From contig NZ_CP039727.1 of the NCBI RefSeq assembly GCF_005154805.1, positions 4,523,501 through 4,587,500 of the forward strand: a stretch of DNA of 64,000 nucleotides. Direction: 5' to 3'. Shown one piece after another: positions 34,416-44,434 of this stretch. The DNA comes from Bacillus sp. S3 (lineage in GTDB: Bacteria > Bacillota > Bacilli > Bacillales > Cytobacillaceae). A model generated the notes under the pieces. The model was not told the origin of the DNA and did no database searches. It saw only the letters and a program-made list of their open reading frames with translations. The stretch's first letter is position 1. Each line of letters starts with the position of its first letter. A program made the translations under genes and the position numbers.

Positions 34416-37400
34416 TTGAACACAAAACTTTGGCTTAAACTAGGAATTATTTTTACTATGTTATTTACAACAGTTATTGGAATGACAGCACCCACGGCTT
34501 CCGCACAAGCAAACTCACAAATTGAATATGAAATCTACCCTGTACCACATCATGTCACCTATCATGAAGGGGCATTAAAATTAGACAAACCGCTTCAAGT
34601 CATATACGACGACACCATTGATTCCGTAACAAAGAAAAAAGTAGAAAACACGTTGAAACAAAATGGCTACCCGGCTCCGAACGTTGGAACCCAGCCTTCA
34701 GAAGACAAAATTAATATTTTAATAGGCACGAAAGGCTCGAACGGCCCGGTGGATACCTATGCTGCTGCGAACGTAAACAGCGAAGGTATGGATTTTTCAA
34801 AAATTGATGCCTATCAATTAGACATTCAAAAAAATACCATCACGATTTTAGGAAAAGATACCGATGCCAGCTTCTATGGTGTCGTATCGTTAAATGCGAT
34901 CCTGGCACAAGTTCCTGACAAAGAAGTCCGGCATTTAACGATTAATGACTATGCCAATACAAAAATCCGAGGATTTATTGAAGGCTACTACGGTATACCT
35001 TGGAGCAATGAGGACCGGATGTCACTGATGCGCTTTGCCGGTCAATTTAAAGCAACTTCCTATGTATTTGCACCAAAAGACGACCCGTATCACCGTGAAA
35101 AGTGGGCTGAACTCTATCCGCCTGAGAAACTAGCAGAAATCAAAGAAATGGCGCAAGTCGGGAATGAGAATAAAACTCGCTTCGTTTGGACGATTTCGCC
35201 ACTAGCCGAAGTAGCGCGAATCTCGCAAACCGGCGGTGACCCGATGCTGAAACTTCAAGAAAACACCGATAAAATGCTGGCCAAATTCGACCAATTATAC
35301 GATGTTGGCGTGCGGCAGTTCGGTGTGTTAGGCGATGATGTCGGCAGCCTGCCGCGTAATTATGTGGTCGCCCTGATGCATTCGGTATCGGAATGGGCAA
35401 AAGAAAAAGGCGATGTCTATGATATCTTGTACTGTCCGGCGAGCTACAATTCCAGCTGGGCGTGGAATCCAAACGAATTAAACGACTATGAAAAAGGCTT
35501 CGATAAAAATATTCAAATTTTCTGGACGGGTTCGACTACTTGTGCACCGATTGTCCAGTCGACCATTGATACGTTTAAAACCAGAAGCAATGGCGGCGTG
35601 GAAAGAAGGGATCCATTATTCTGGCTAAACTGGCCAGTGAATGATGTCGATATGTCACGCGTATTCTTAGGAAAAGGAGAAATGCTCCAGCCTGGCATCA
35701 AGAATCTAGCCGGTGCCGTAACAAACCCGATGCAGGAAGCAGAAGCATCAAAGATTTCTATTTTCGCTGTGGCCGATTATGCGTGGAACACGGAAACGTT
35801 CAATGCGCAAAAAAGCTGGGAAGACAGCTTTAACTACATCGAGTCAGATGCAGCGGCAGAGCTTCATACTTTAGCGAAACATATGTCCGATGCTGATCCG
35901 AACGGTCTTAAATTGTCCGAAAGTGAAGAGATTAAAAGTTTATTAGATTCCGTCACTGCGAAGGTGAATAACGGGGAATCATTAAAAAATGCTGCACCGG
36001 AAGCAATTGCAGAACTGCAAAAAATTGCCGATGCCGCAGATGGATTTTTAGCAAAAACAAAAAATGAAAAGTTAAAAGAAGAATTGGCACCATTTGTAAA
36101 AGCGTTACGAGACATGGTCCTAGCGGATATTGAGTTTATTCAAACAGACTTGGCCATTGAAGCGGGCAATAAAGCAGAAACATGGGATCATTTTGCCAAA
36201 GCAACAGCTTTACGCCAGCAAAGCTTAAACTATGACCGTCCGCTCTTAAACGGCACAATGAAAACAAAGCCAGCAAAAAAACGGCTCCAGCCATTTACTA
36301 CGAACCTAGAGAGCAAAATTTCACCAAAGGTGGCAGCGCTGCTAGACCTTGAGAAACCAGTGACAAAGGCAAGCATTTTTACAAATGACGATGCTTATAA
36401 AAACGTATCATTAAATGAAGAGAAATCTGTGACCTCGATTACCGATGCAGGTAAGATTACGCTCAAAAAAGGTGAATATTTCGGGGTAAAATTAAGCCGG
36501 GTTAAAGATGTGACCGAGATTGTGGCGCCTTCTGTCAAGGGTTTAACATTGGAGTCCTCCTTAAACGGTATTAAGTGGAAAAAGGTAGAAAGTGACACTG
36601 GCCCAGCGGATGCCAGATATGTAAGGCTTTTGAACAAACAGGCAAAGCCGGTTGAATTTACGTTAGACAGTTTCAAAGTGACTTCGTTTGAAGTTGAAGC
36701 AAAATCTGTGAAAGAAACGAATTACACCAGCATGGAGAATCCGCTGGGACTGTTTGATGGCGACCTCACTACACCAGGCTGGTTAAAAAACAGTCAAATA
36801 AGCGGGAAATATATGACGTTTGATTTGGGTCAAGAAATCACGCTGAACAGTCTAAAAGCAGTGATTACAGAAGGAGAACATGACTTTCCAAGACATGCCA
36901 TTCTTGAGGCCTCTTTAGATGGAATCGAGTGGACGACCGTGATGACTTTCGGGAACCAGGACGGTGCCAACGAGGGCGAAGCGGCGAATGAAGACCGAAG
37001 CGATGCGATTTTCGATCAATATGAAGCACCTTATCGTTCAAAAGAAGTCCGTGATTTAGATCAAAAAGCCAAGTATTTGCGCTTTAAGTTAACAAGAACA
37101 AAGGTTGGCTCAGATAAGTGGGTTCGCATGCAGGAAATCGTCATCAACGATGGCAAGTACTACCCTGAAAGCAATGATCCTACGATTACCACGAATGCCG
37201 CCGTTAAAATAGGCTTTGTGAAGGATCATCTCATTGATGGTAAACTAAATACGAAGTTCATGCCAGCAGGAACTGAAGCTGGGGAAATTCTCTATCATGT
37301 CGGGGAAGCAGGAGCAAGTGTAACGGGGATTACCATTTTAGAAGACCCAACTCACTTATCCGGCAGCAAGGTTTCCGTCAGAACGGTTACTGGCTGGAGA

Positions 37401-37532
37401 CATCTCGGAACCATCGAATCGGGCTATCAATCCTTTGATACCACACAATTACCGGAGATTTTGGATATAAAAATTGAATGGCCAGAAGGCAAAACACCAA
37501 CGATTTCTGAAATCAAAATTGACAAACAGTAA
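34416..37532 (+). CDS. Secreted beta-N-acetylglucosaminidase, GH84 (NagJ/hyaluronidase family)
   Basis: A 1038-residue secreted enzyme that starts at TTG (GAAGGGAAGG before it) with a signal peptide ending near APTASAQA. Residues about 30-175 are the GH20b-like N domain. The GH84 catalytic barrel begins at residue 185 with RGFIEGYYGIPWSNEDR; the two catalytic acids are Asp307-Asp308 in GVLGDDVGS, with FWTGSTTCAPIV further on. A helical region (about 480-640) and a C-terminal discoidin-like module (about 765-920) follow. It cleaves beta-linked GlcNAc (or GalNAc) from O-glycans and glycosaminoglycan-like chains outside the cell. The gene diverges from the GH2 gene and has an attenuator-like leader. 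Length and domain order match the Clostridium perfringens NagH/NagJ type. Confidence 0.9.
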   Translation: MNTKLWLKLGIIFTMLFTTVIGMTAPTASAQANSQIEYEIYPVPHHVTYHEGALKLDKPLQVIYDDTIDSVTKKKVENTLKQNGYPAPNVGTQPSEDKINILIGTKGSNGPVDTYAAANVNSEGMDFSKIDAYQLDIQKNTITILGKDTDASFYGVVSLNAILAQVPDKEVRHLTINDYANTKIRGFIEGYYGIPWSNEDRMSLMRFAGQFKATSYVFAPKDDPYHREKWAELYPPEKLAEIKEMAQVGNENKTRFVWTISPLAEVARISQTGGDPMLKLQENTDKMLAKFDQLYDVGVRQFGVLGDDVGSLPRNYVVALMHSVSEWAKEKGDVYDILYCPASYNSSWAWNPNELNDYEKGFDKNIQIFWTGSTTCAPIVQSTIDTFKTRSNGGVERRDPLFWLNWPVNDVDMSRVFLGKGEMLQPGIKNLAGAVTNPMQEAEASKISIFAVADYAWNTETFNAQKSWEDSFNYIESDAAAELHTLAKHMSDADPNGLKLSESEEIKSLLDSVTAKVNNGESLKNAAPEAIAELQKIADAADGFLAKTKNEKLKEELAPFVKALRDMVLADIEFIQTDLAIEAGNKAETWDHFAKATALRQQSLNYDRPLLNGTMKTKPAKKRLQPFTTNLESKISPKVAALLDLEKPVTKASIFTNDDAYKNVSLNEEKSVTSITDAGKITLKKGEYFGVKLSRVKDVTEIVAPSVKGLTLESSLNGIKWKKVESDTGPADARYVRLLNKQAKPVEFTLDSFKVTSFEVEAKSVKETNYTSMENPLGLFDGDLTTPGWLKNSQISGKYMTFDLGQEITLNSLKAVITEGEHDFPRHAILEASLDGIEWTTVMTFGNQDGANEGEAANEDRSDAIFDQYEAPYRSKEVRDLDQKAKYLRFKLTRTKVGSDKWVRMQEIVINDGKYYPESNDPTITTNAAVKIGFVKDHLIDGKLNTKFMPAGTEAGEILYHVGEAGASVTGITILEDPTHLSGSKVSVRTVTGWRHLGTIESGYQSFDTTQLPEILDIKIEWPEGKTPTISEIKIDKQ

Positions 37533-37548
37533 GTTGATACAATCAGAA

Positions 37549-37590
37549 CAAAAGACGCCGGAGCCGGATTCAGACAACTAATACCAAGTG
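37549..37590. repeat. Short intergenic repeat remnant (GCCGGATTCAGACAACTAAT)
   Basis: The segment GCCGGATTCAGACAACTAAT-x-CCAAGT occurs here (37564 onward) and again at about 51459-51487. It looks like the left-over end of a Bacillus intergenic repeat. Confidence 0.5.
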
Positions 37591-37636
37591 ATCCATAGGT
37601 TCATTTCTTAAAAATTCCTTGGTTACCTAAACAATA

Positions 37637-37742
37637 GGCTCTGTTAAAGTTTATTGTTGATTTTTAACCACTGTTGATTGGAGCGGAAGCCGCGAGACTC
37701 CTGCGGGAGTAGCGGAAATCAACAGCGACGTTTAACAGAGCC
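37637..37742. repeat. Bacillus-type intergenic repeat, 106-bp shortened copy
   Basis: The element begins GGCTCTGTTAAAGTTTATTG and ends GCGACGTTTAACAGAGCC, so the ends are inverted repeats. The interior has GATTGGAGCGGAAG and CGCGAGACTCCTGCGGGAG. It lacks the central CACAGGCGC...GCGCCGAGGAGG block of the copy at 62311-62493. Confidence 0.8.
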
Positions 37743-37755
37743 AAACAATAAATAA

Positions 37756-37790
37756 AGAGAGTGCTGTTTCGTACAAGCACTCTCTCTTTT
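37756..37790. terminator. Bidirectional terminator between GH84 and sulfatase
   Basis: AGAGAGTGCT / AGCACTCTCT, 10 bp with a 10-base loop, followed by CTTTT on plus and TTATTT on minus. It can stop both converging transcripts. Confidence 0.75.
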
Positions 37791-37879
37791 CTGCCTTTAC
37801 AAATCTCGTAAAAGATTGGTTTCGTTTTATCCTTATAGTTATGATTACGCATGTAAAATTTATCGTAATCTACCTTCCA

Positions 37880-39367
37880 TTAGACACTTGGTTTCTTTTC
37901 GCTAGAGATATGAGCAAGGCATGCTTTTGTTTTTCTACCGACAACTAGCTTTTTCCCATCAGTAAATCCTTCTTCCCGTCCCTCCAGCTCCTTTATGAGC
38001 TGTTCTCTCCAAAAATGCAAGCGATCTGCACATTCAGCTTTGGCTGAAAGGTTGACCAATTCCTGCGGGTCCTGCTCCAATTGAAACAGCTGTTCTTCTC
38101 CTGTCTGAGAGTACCAGATATACTTTTCCTTCCCATTTGTCAGGTAGTGATGAGAGCTTTCCCCCAATGTATGTTCACCGTGAATATATTCACGCCACTC
38201 CACTTCCGGCTGCTGCTCCCGGCAAAGGGGTAATACACTCCTGCCTTCCACACTGTCTGGAATCTCCACCTTTGCAGCATCTAATAAGGTCGGCATAATA
38301 TCCCTTAGCTCCACTACACGATCCACCTTCTGGTTATTCTGAAGCTTTAAGAGATTGCCAGGATCCGAGAGAATAAAGGGAACTTTGGCACTTCCTTCAT
38401 AAGCTAAGGATTTACGAAATAAATGATGATCTCCCAGCAATTCCCCGTGATCCGAACAAAAGAGAATAACCGTATTATTGAGCACACCATGCTCCTCCAT
38501 CGCCATTAAAAACCGGCCAATCTGATAATCGATATGGGTGATTAAAGCATAGTAGGCAGCTTGTGCCCGCTTTAATCGATTCTTCGGCACAATTCCTTTC
38601 GAGGTAACCGGATTGTATCCCTGTTTCCCCGGATCCTCTGTTTCTGCCCAATCGCCTATCGGTGAATCCGGAAGGTCTAGATCCTTATACATATCAAAAA
38701 AAGCCTGCGGCGGATCAAACGGCGGGTGCGGTCTGACAAAGGACATCTTTAAGAAGAAAGGCTTGGACGGATCCCGTCTTCTTAAGAAGTCGATTGACTG
38801 TGTGACGACCCAATTCGTAGGATGCATCGATTCAGGCAAATGCCACGGTCTTGCTACCGTAGAGGCATTGCAATCCAATCCTAAGTCATTCAAATCAGCC
38901 TGTGCTCCCGCCTGCTGCTTCAGCCATGGAAGGTAATCATCACCGCTGTAATTATAGGACTCTATTTCAAGATTATGATGTTTAAAACGGTTATAGTGCA
39001 GGTAGCCATCATGCAAGACTACATGATGAAAACCGAGTAAATTTCTTGCCGGATAGACATGCATTTTTCCAATCGCTTGTGTATGGTACCCTGCTTTCGT
39101 AAACTCTCCTGCCAACGTATGTTCATAATTCCACGGCACTTTATCCTGATAGCCGACACGGCCTGTTCCCGTTTGCGACATTCCGGTTAATACCGATGCC
39201 CGCGCCGGAACACAGGAGGGTGTAGCTGTATAAGCCTGCTGAAAAAGAACCCCGTTGCGTGCCAGTTGATCAAGATTGGGCGTATCAACGACAGGATGAT
39301 CCAGCACACTTAAACAATCCCCACGCATTTGATCAACCATCAATAATAGGATATTCGGTTTCATCAA
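37880..39367 (-). CDS. Sulfatase (cysteine-type, intracellular)
   Basis: The 495-residue protein is a type I sulfatase. [13 protein letters not shown] gives the calcium-binding Asp12, and [12 protein letters not shown] holds the C-x-P-x-R signature in which Cys52 must be converted to formylglycine. [12 protein letters not shown] provides further metal ligands and GKMHVYP the conserved Lys/His pair. It removes sulfate esters from carbohydrates. There is no signal peptide, so it acts on imported oligosaccharides. No sulfatase-maturing enzyme is encoded in this window; it must be elsewhere. It follows the GH35 gene after 15 bp and is the last gene of the minus-strand glycan operon. Confidence 0.92.
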   Translation of the reverse strand: MMKPNILLLMVDQMRGDCLSVLDHPVVDTPNLDQLARNGVLFQQAYTATPSCVPARASVLTGMSQTGTGRVGYQDKVPWNYEHTLAGEFTKAGYHTQAIGKMHVYPARNLLGFHHVVLHDGYLHYNRFKHHNLEIESYNYSGDDYLPWLKQQAGAQADLNDLGLDCNASTVARPWHLPESMHPTNWVVTQSIDFLRRRDPSKPFFLKMSFVRPHPPFDPPQAFFDMYKDLDLPDSPIGDWAETEDPGKQGYNPVTSKGIVPKNRLKRAQAAYYALITHIDYQIGRFLMAMEEHGVLNNTVILFCSDHGELLGDHHLFRKSLAYEGSAKVPFILSDPGNLLKLQNNQKVDRVVELRDIMPTLLDAAKVEIPDSVEGRSVLPLCREQQPEVEWREYIHGEHTLGESSHHYLTNGKEKYIWYSQTGEEQLFQLEQDPQELVNLSAKAECADRLHFWREQLIKELEGREEGFTDGKKLVVGRKTKACLAHISSEKKPSV

Positions 39368-39382
39368 GTTGTACCAACCTTC

Positions 39383-41986
39383 CTAATTTTCCAGCATCAT
39401 GACTGGCTGCTGACTGTTGCCTTTTGATATCCTTACGGATGGTGTATAACAATGAATCACCACATCCGCCGGCGTCACACCGTCTTCATCAAAAATGACC
39501 AGTTCATTCTCTTCAGCAAGCAGGGATGCCGGGATTTTATAGTCCTCCTGCGGCCCAATATTCCAATACCTTCCTAAACAATGGCCATTCACCCAGAAGC
39601 ACCCTTTACTCATGTGGTTAAACCGGACTTTCACTACAGAGCCATTCACTGGATCCCAAGAAAAACGGCTGCGGTACCAGCGTGGTGCAGTGGATTCCTT
39701 TGGAGGATCAATCTGTTTGTACCAATCCTTCTGTTCCTCAATCTGGGCAAAGGATTTCATTTTCCAATCAAGAATTTGTTCCTTCTCGTTAAATAAATAA
39801 AGGTCAAACCGGCGAATACTCGAAACATGTTGAACATCTAAATCCAACACATTTTCCCCCTGTGTAAGCACATCACTAAGATCCGCAACTCCATAGACCG
39901 CACTGCCTCTCGACCAGCCTGTCTGGCTGTCCATCAACATCTTGACTGGTTTCCCATTTACCCTAACAAGAGAAACTCCCTCCCCGACGAGAATCGCCCG
40001 GTCATACCCATGGTTTTGGAAAGATCGTAAAAAACCAATGCGACCGCCAATGGACGGAATCTGCGATAAATGATGGTGCCGGCCACAACCTTCCACCTGC
40101 CAGCCTCCGAGCAACGAGAGATGCTTTCCGTTTTGAGCAGGTGCATCACTTATGCCTTTTGGCTCGCCAAGCGCTTGAGTGAAGTTGAAACGCCCCATAT
40201 TTTGAACAAGACAGGTTAACTTATTCTTCCCTGCCTTAACGGCAGTCTCGATGGCTGCAGCCCCTATCTTACTAAGCTTACCGACATAGGTATCATTACA
40301 AAAGACCATCACAGGATCTTCAATCCGCGGAAAGACCATCGTTGTGTTTTTCGTCTCTAGGGCCGTAAACTCACTCTCATACCCTAAATAGCCGCTAAAT
40401 TGCCCAAAGCTGCTAAAATCAAGCGGCTTCTCAGCCATTTTCACACCATCGGCTAAAAAACACAGAGGCTCATCAGCACATTCCCAATGTAACGGAGAAA
40501 GGGGAGCACCCTGTTCCAATTCAGTTACGCTTTCTTCCAATGAACGTCTTGATACAATATCAAGGAAATAGGTGGAACCGTCCTCAAAGGAAAGCTGAAC
40601 TGACTGCGGCTGGTTTCCATGGTAGAAGGTAAACAGCAGAAGATCATCCTCAATCCATTCATAACGATTTGGCAGCGGACAATGGACGCCGGCTTTTTGA
40701 TCAAGCTGTAATAATAAAGTAGAACATTGGCCCTCCTCGTGATAAATAACCGCTTTCGTTGACTCAAAGCCTGTCGTCTGGCCCGTAAGCGCTTTGATGG
40801 TAAAGCCATCCCTCACGAGTACATTTTGCACAATCGGTAAAATCGCATTCGCTTCAACCGTAAACGAAATCCTCTCATTCTGATGAAATAGATGGGATTT
40901 AACCCGTTCATTTCGTTTATTTTCGATAAAGAGGACCTCACCGAAGGGACTGACAATCCGCTGGGATGTCAAGTGACCTGGAAGCTTCACATTCGTACTC
41001 GCTTGTTCCGCATTTGTAAATAGCGGTTCTAACCAGTTAATCAAGGCATGCACTCGCTTTAACACTTCAAATTTCCTCGTTGGCTGCAGATATTCATTTA
41101 TCGCAACATCATAATCATATGAGGTAGTTGTAAAGGTCTGTTCACCAAACGTCCGGCCGCCCCAATGATCAAAATTGGTTCCACCAAAATACATATAATA
41201 ATTGATCGCCGAATATCCATTGCTTAAGAGCTGATAGCACTCACGTTCAAGCTGCTCTGGTGTCTTTTGATCCGCCCTGTTTCCGCCCCATTGTTCAAAC
41301 CAGCCAATCCAAAACTCCATAACCCCTTTCGGCTGATTTTCATAACGCTCATCCAGCGTTTCGGCCGCCTGCTTTGCATTGGACCAGAAATTAAGGAATT
41401 CCACCGCTCCCTCCACGCCTCCGTAGCATGTTACAAAAGGAACCTCAATACCTCGTGCTGTCATTCCGTCCCGTAAATATTCCATATACACTTTATCCGG
41501 TTTGCCATATGCTTGAAATTCATTTTCAATTTGAACCATGATAACGGTTCCTTTTTTTGTCAGTTGGTATTCATCAATGATGGAAATGACCTGATCAAAA
41601 TAATGATCGACATACTGTAAAAATAGTCGATCACGTGAACGGTATTGAATATCCGCTTTCGTAGAGAGCCACCAAGGCAGTCCGCCAAAATCCCATTCCG
41701 CACAAATATAAGGTCCCGGCCGTGCAATCACATACAATCCTTTGTCAGCGCATAATTGCAGAAAATAGGCTAAATCCTTATCACCAGTGAAATCCCACTC
41801 GCCTTCCTTCATTTCATGAAAATTCCATGGAATGTAGGTTTCAATTGTATTACATCCTCCGGCCTTCGCCTTCTCTAACACTTCCTCCCACTCTGCTCTA
41901 GGCAGGCGGAAATAGTGAATCGCTGCTGATAGAATAAAGACTCGTTCATTATTAATCTTCCAACTTTTCTTATCATACGTTATCAT
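39383..41986 (-). CDS. Beta-galactosidase, GH35 (intracellular)
   Basis: This 867-residue GH35 enzyme has the N-terminal barrel (about 1-330) with the family opening FILSAAIHYFRLPRAEWE, IARPGPYICAEWDFGGLPWWL, acid/base Glu156 in VQIENEFQAYG, and nucleophile Glu224 in VMEFWIGWFEQWGG; YMYFGGTNFDHWGG follows. The remaining 500 residues are jelly-roll beta domains, as usual. It hydrolyses terminal beta-galactose of oligosaccharides, here cytoplasmic since no signal peptide is found. It is 15 bp from the sulfatase, consistent with stepwise removal of sulfate and galactose. Confidence 0.9.
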   Translation of the reverse strand: MITYDKKSWKINNERVFILSAAIHYFRLPRAEWEEVLEKAKAGGCNTIETYIPWNFHEMKEGEWDFTGDKDLAYFLQLCADKGLYVIARPGPYICAEWDFGGLPWWLSTKADIQYRSRDRLFLQYVDHYFDQVISIIDEYQLTKKGTVIMVQIENEFQAYGKPDKVYMEYLRDGMTARGIEVPFVTCYGGVEGAVEFLNFWSNAKQAAETLDERYENQPKGVMEFWIGWFEQWGGNRADQKTPEQLERECYQLLSNGYSAINYYMYFGGTNFDHWGGRTFGEQTFTTTSYDYDVAINEYLQPTRKFEVLKRVHALINWLEPLFTNAEQASTNVKLPGHLTSQRIVSPFGEVLFIENKRNERVKSHLFHQNERISFTVEANAILPIVQNVLVRDGFTIKALTGQTTGFESTKAVIYHEEGQCSTLLLQLDQKAGVHCPLPNRYEWIEDDLLLFTFYHGNQPQSVQLSFEDGSTYFLDIVSRRSLEESVTELEQGAPLSPLHWECADEPLCFLADGVKMAEKPLDFSSFGQFSGYLGYESEFTALETKNTTMVFPRIEDPVMVFCNDTYVGKLSKIGAAAIETAVKAGKNKLTCLVQNMGRFNFTQALGEPKGISDAPAQNGKHLSLLGGWQVEGCGRHHHLSQIPSIGGRIGFLRSFQNHGYDRAILVGEGVSLVRVNGKPVKMLMDSQTGWSRGSAVYGVADLSDVLTQGENVLDLDVQHVSSIRRFDLYLFNEKEQILDWKMKSFAQIEEQKDWYKQIDPPKESTAPRWYRSRFSWDPVNGSVVKVRFNHMSKGCFWVNGHCLGRYWNIGPQEDYKIPASLLAEENELVIFDEDGVTPADVVIHCYTPSVRISKGNSQQPVMMLEN

Positions 41987-42069
41987 GATTTCCCTCCAAA
42001 ATTATAATGCTTTAAAAAATCTTGGTAACAGTTTATAGCTTAGCAGCAAGCAAAACCTCCTCCAGCATG

Positions 42070-42657
42070 TTAATTTGTCTGCTTCATAAACCATTGAACA
42101 AATTTTATCGCCGTTTCTTCCTTTCTCGTATTGGATAGGATGGCCATCACCTTATTGTCCGAATTGAATCCGGCTTGGCGGAGGAGCGCATGTTCGGTTA
42201 AATCAATTGCGTTTTTACTGCTTTTTTTGTCATGGTTAATTTTATTTATAAAATCCAAATCTTTAAATGCCCCTTGTTGTGACAAGACTAGAAAGTCACT
42301 TTTATCAAGAACAAGTATATCAATGTCTTTTGCTGCAATTTGGGCAAGCAATTTTTGATATAAATCCATATTATCCCGTGTGGTTAGATTTCCATTCATT
42401 CGCCAAAAATTTAACTTAATTTCAGACTTCGAATCGGGCTTTACTATCTGGGAATTAGCTTTCTTCTGAAGGGCCTGCTGTTGCTTATCTTCTATTGTAT
42501 TACCAACAAACGTAACATTTAATGCTGAGGGCTTTTCATGCTTGTCAAAAAAAGCAAAAGGAACCAATGCAGCCATTATTAATATTCCAATTAGAATGTG
42601 AGTTTTATAATGATACCAAATGTTGTCAAGTTCTTTTATTCGTTGTCGTATATTCAT
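42070..42657 (-). CDS. Membrane-anchored protein of unknown function
   Basis: A 195-residue protein: short cytoplasmic N-terminus (MNIRQRIKELDNIWYHYKTH), one membrane helix (about 22-40), then an extracellular alpha/beta domain of about 150 residues (LNVTFVGNTIEDKQQQAL, IDILVLDKSDFLVLSQQG) resembling a small part of a periplasmic-binding protein. The frame extends 24 codons upstream, but AAAGGTGAGG precedes the ATG at 42657. It lies between the binding-protein gene and the GH35 gene, so it may help sugar uptake or sensing. I recognise no family. Confidence 0.65.
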   Translation of the reverse strand: MNIRQRIKELDNIWYHYKTHILIGILIMAALVPFAFFDKHEKPSALNVTFVGNTIEDKQQQALQKKANSQIVKPDSKSEIKLNFWRMNGNLTTRDNMDLYQKLLAQIAAKDIDILVLDKSDFLVLSQQGAFKDLDFINKINHDKKSSKNAIDLTEHALLRQAGFNSDNKVMAILSNTRKEETAIKFVQWFMKQTN

Positions 42658-42677
42658 TTTCCTCACCTTTTTATAAA

Positions 42678-42746
42678 GCTTTGTTAAACGAGGCTGTTGA
42701 TCTCCGCTACAGTTGTTCAAAATCAACAAAAAACTTTAACAGAGCC
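42678..42746. repeat. Bacillus-type intergenic repeat, 69-bp minimal copy
   Basis: Read on the minus strand it starts GGCTCTGTTAAAGTTTTTTG and ends AACAAAGC, matching the ends of the copy at 37637-37742. The central GATTGG...CTGCGGGAG block is missing, joining CTGT directly to AGCGGAGATCAACAG. Confidence 0.7.
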
Positions 42747-42752
42747 TTTTAT

Positions 42753-42785
42753 AAAAAAACAATCCTCCGAAAATTCCCAGAGGAT
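42753..42785 (-). terminator. Terminator after the binding-protein gene
   Basis: ATCCTC / GAGGAT hairpin followed by TTTTTTT on the minus strand, 17 bp past the stop of the solute-binding protein gene. It may reduce read-through into the 42657 gene. Confidence 0.7.
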
Positions 42786-42801
42786 CGTATTTTCTTACTT
42801 A

Positions 42802-44379
42802 TTATCTAAGCCATTCTCCTTCAATCTTACTTTCATCTAATAGTTTGTTAACATCAGTAATGACTTCTTTTCCGCCTTTGGACATAAACTCATCTACAAA
42901 TTTATCCCACTCAGAAATTGGTCTTTGACCTGCAATCATCTTAGTTAATTCATTCGCAGCATACTGGTTTAAAGCAGCCATCTTGTCGTTATAAACATCT
43001 GAGTGAATACGTCCAACAGGGCTGATATAATAATTAGATTTTGAAAGCATATCATACATTACACTATTAAATTCTTTTGATTCAGGTGCCTTGGATTGTT
43101 TTGCATAATCCTCCATGACTTTTTCACCGATAGCAAATCCACCAAGTTTCTCGTTAAACAGTGCCAATGGAGCATATTTACTATAGTCTGCCGACTTTTC
43201 CGGCTGCCCATCAACGATCGTATATCCTTTGCCTTCGCCGCCCATTGTCCAATCAAAATATTCATTATCTGGCTTTTGGTCACTTGCAGGTACATACTTG
43301 GCCATATAGTCCATCATTCCTAAAATCTTTTCAACCTTCTTCGAATCATTTTTTAATTTTGAACTTAACATCCAAATTCGATAATAACCACTACCGTATA
43401 CATACCCAGATTTGCCATCAGGCTGCTCGAAGGCAGGAATAGCTGTAATTTTTGCCTCAGGTGCGTTCTTTCTTAAGGTAGACAAGTCAAGGTTATTAGG
43501 TTGTGCACCTTTTTGGGTTCCTGGCTGCTCGTACCAAATTCCTACTTTACCGGCATTAAAATCTTTAAAGACTTCATTATATTCTTTAACAGGCCAGTCT
43601 TTATCTAGCGCACCTGCTTTAAACAATTCACTTAGAGCAGTAATTTTTTCTTTGCTTCCTTCAGAAATTTGCCCTGGAATTAGTTGGCCATCCTTATTTT
43701 TATGATACCAGCTATTGCCCCAATATGCACCGAATGCAGGGTCATAGACAATTCCTTTAGCAAGTCCTAAACCAATCGTGTCATCTTTGCCATTGCCGTC
43801 TGGATCCTCTTTTGCAAATGCAATGGCGACTTTCTCTAACTCCTCATAGTTTGTAGGCATTTCTAAACCTAATTTATCAAGCCAATCCTGACGAATGATA
43901 GGTTTCTTTCCGCCAGAAGCCGGGAAGAAAAGAGGAATTCCATATATTTTCCCATCTAAACTTACCGCATCCCAAACAGACTGTGGAATATCTTTAAAGT
44001 TTTCATACTTCTTTACATAATCATTTAATGGTAAAAATGCACCTTGTTTTGCCCACTTAATATAATTTGTATCTGCGCCTTCTGTCCCGATTACATCTGG
44101 GATATCACCGGAGGCCATTTTCACTGTCAGTTTATCATCATAAAGGTCAAACGGGATGTACTGTGGTTTAAAGTCAATATTAAACTTTTTATTTAAAGCT
44201 TTAGCCGCTTCATTACCTGGTTCTGGAACTGGATTTTCCCACGTACCATCAAACCAAGTGATGGCCATTTTTTCATTTTTCTTGGTATTTGAGGAAGTTT
44301 TTTCACTATCTGGAGAACAAGCTGCAAGTGAACTCGCCAATAAAACAGACGATAATGTAATGGACATAAAACGTTTCAT
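42802..44379 (-). CDS. Carbohydrate ABC transporter solute-binding lipoprotein
   Basis: This 525-residue lipoprotein (signal with lipobox LAAC, Cys21) is of the LplA/YtcQ type: MAITWFDGTWENPVPEPGNEAAKALNKKF opening and the long two-lobe fold. It captures oligosaccharides outside the membrane for the two permeases encoded just upstream in the transcript. Family members bind glycans such as polygalacturonides or xylo- and mucin-type fragments; the ligand cannot be predicted. Confidence 0.9.
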   Translation of the reverse strand: MKRFMSITLSSVLLASSLAACSPDSEKTSSNTKKNEKMAITWFDGTWENPVPEPGNEAAKALNKKFNIDFKPQYIPFDLYDDKLTVKMASGDIPDVIGTEGADTNYIKWAKQGAFLPLNDYVKKYENFKDIPQSVWDAVSLDGKIYGIPLFFPASGGKKPIIRQDWLDKLGLEMPTNYEELEKVAIAFAKEDPDGNGKDDTIGLGLAKGIVYDPAFGAYWGNSWYHKNKDGQLIPGQISEGSKEKITALSELFKAGALDKDWPVKEYNEVFKDFNAGKVGIWYEQPGTQKGAQPNNLDLSTLRKNAPEAKITAIPAFEQPDGKSGYVYGSGYYRIWMLSSKLKNDSKKVEKILGMMDYMAKYVPASDQKPDNEYFDWTMGGEGKGYTIVDGQPEKSADYSKYAPLALFNEKLGGFAIGEKVMEDYAKQSKAPESKEFNSVMYDMLSKSNYYISPVGRIHSDVYNDKMAALNQYAANELTKMIAGQRPISEWDKFVDEFMSKGGKEVITDVNKLLDESKIEGEWLR

Positions 44380-44434
44380 CTAATTTTTCCCCCTTGATAT
44401 GATACTTAATTACTACTAATAAGCTACATAAACG

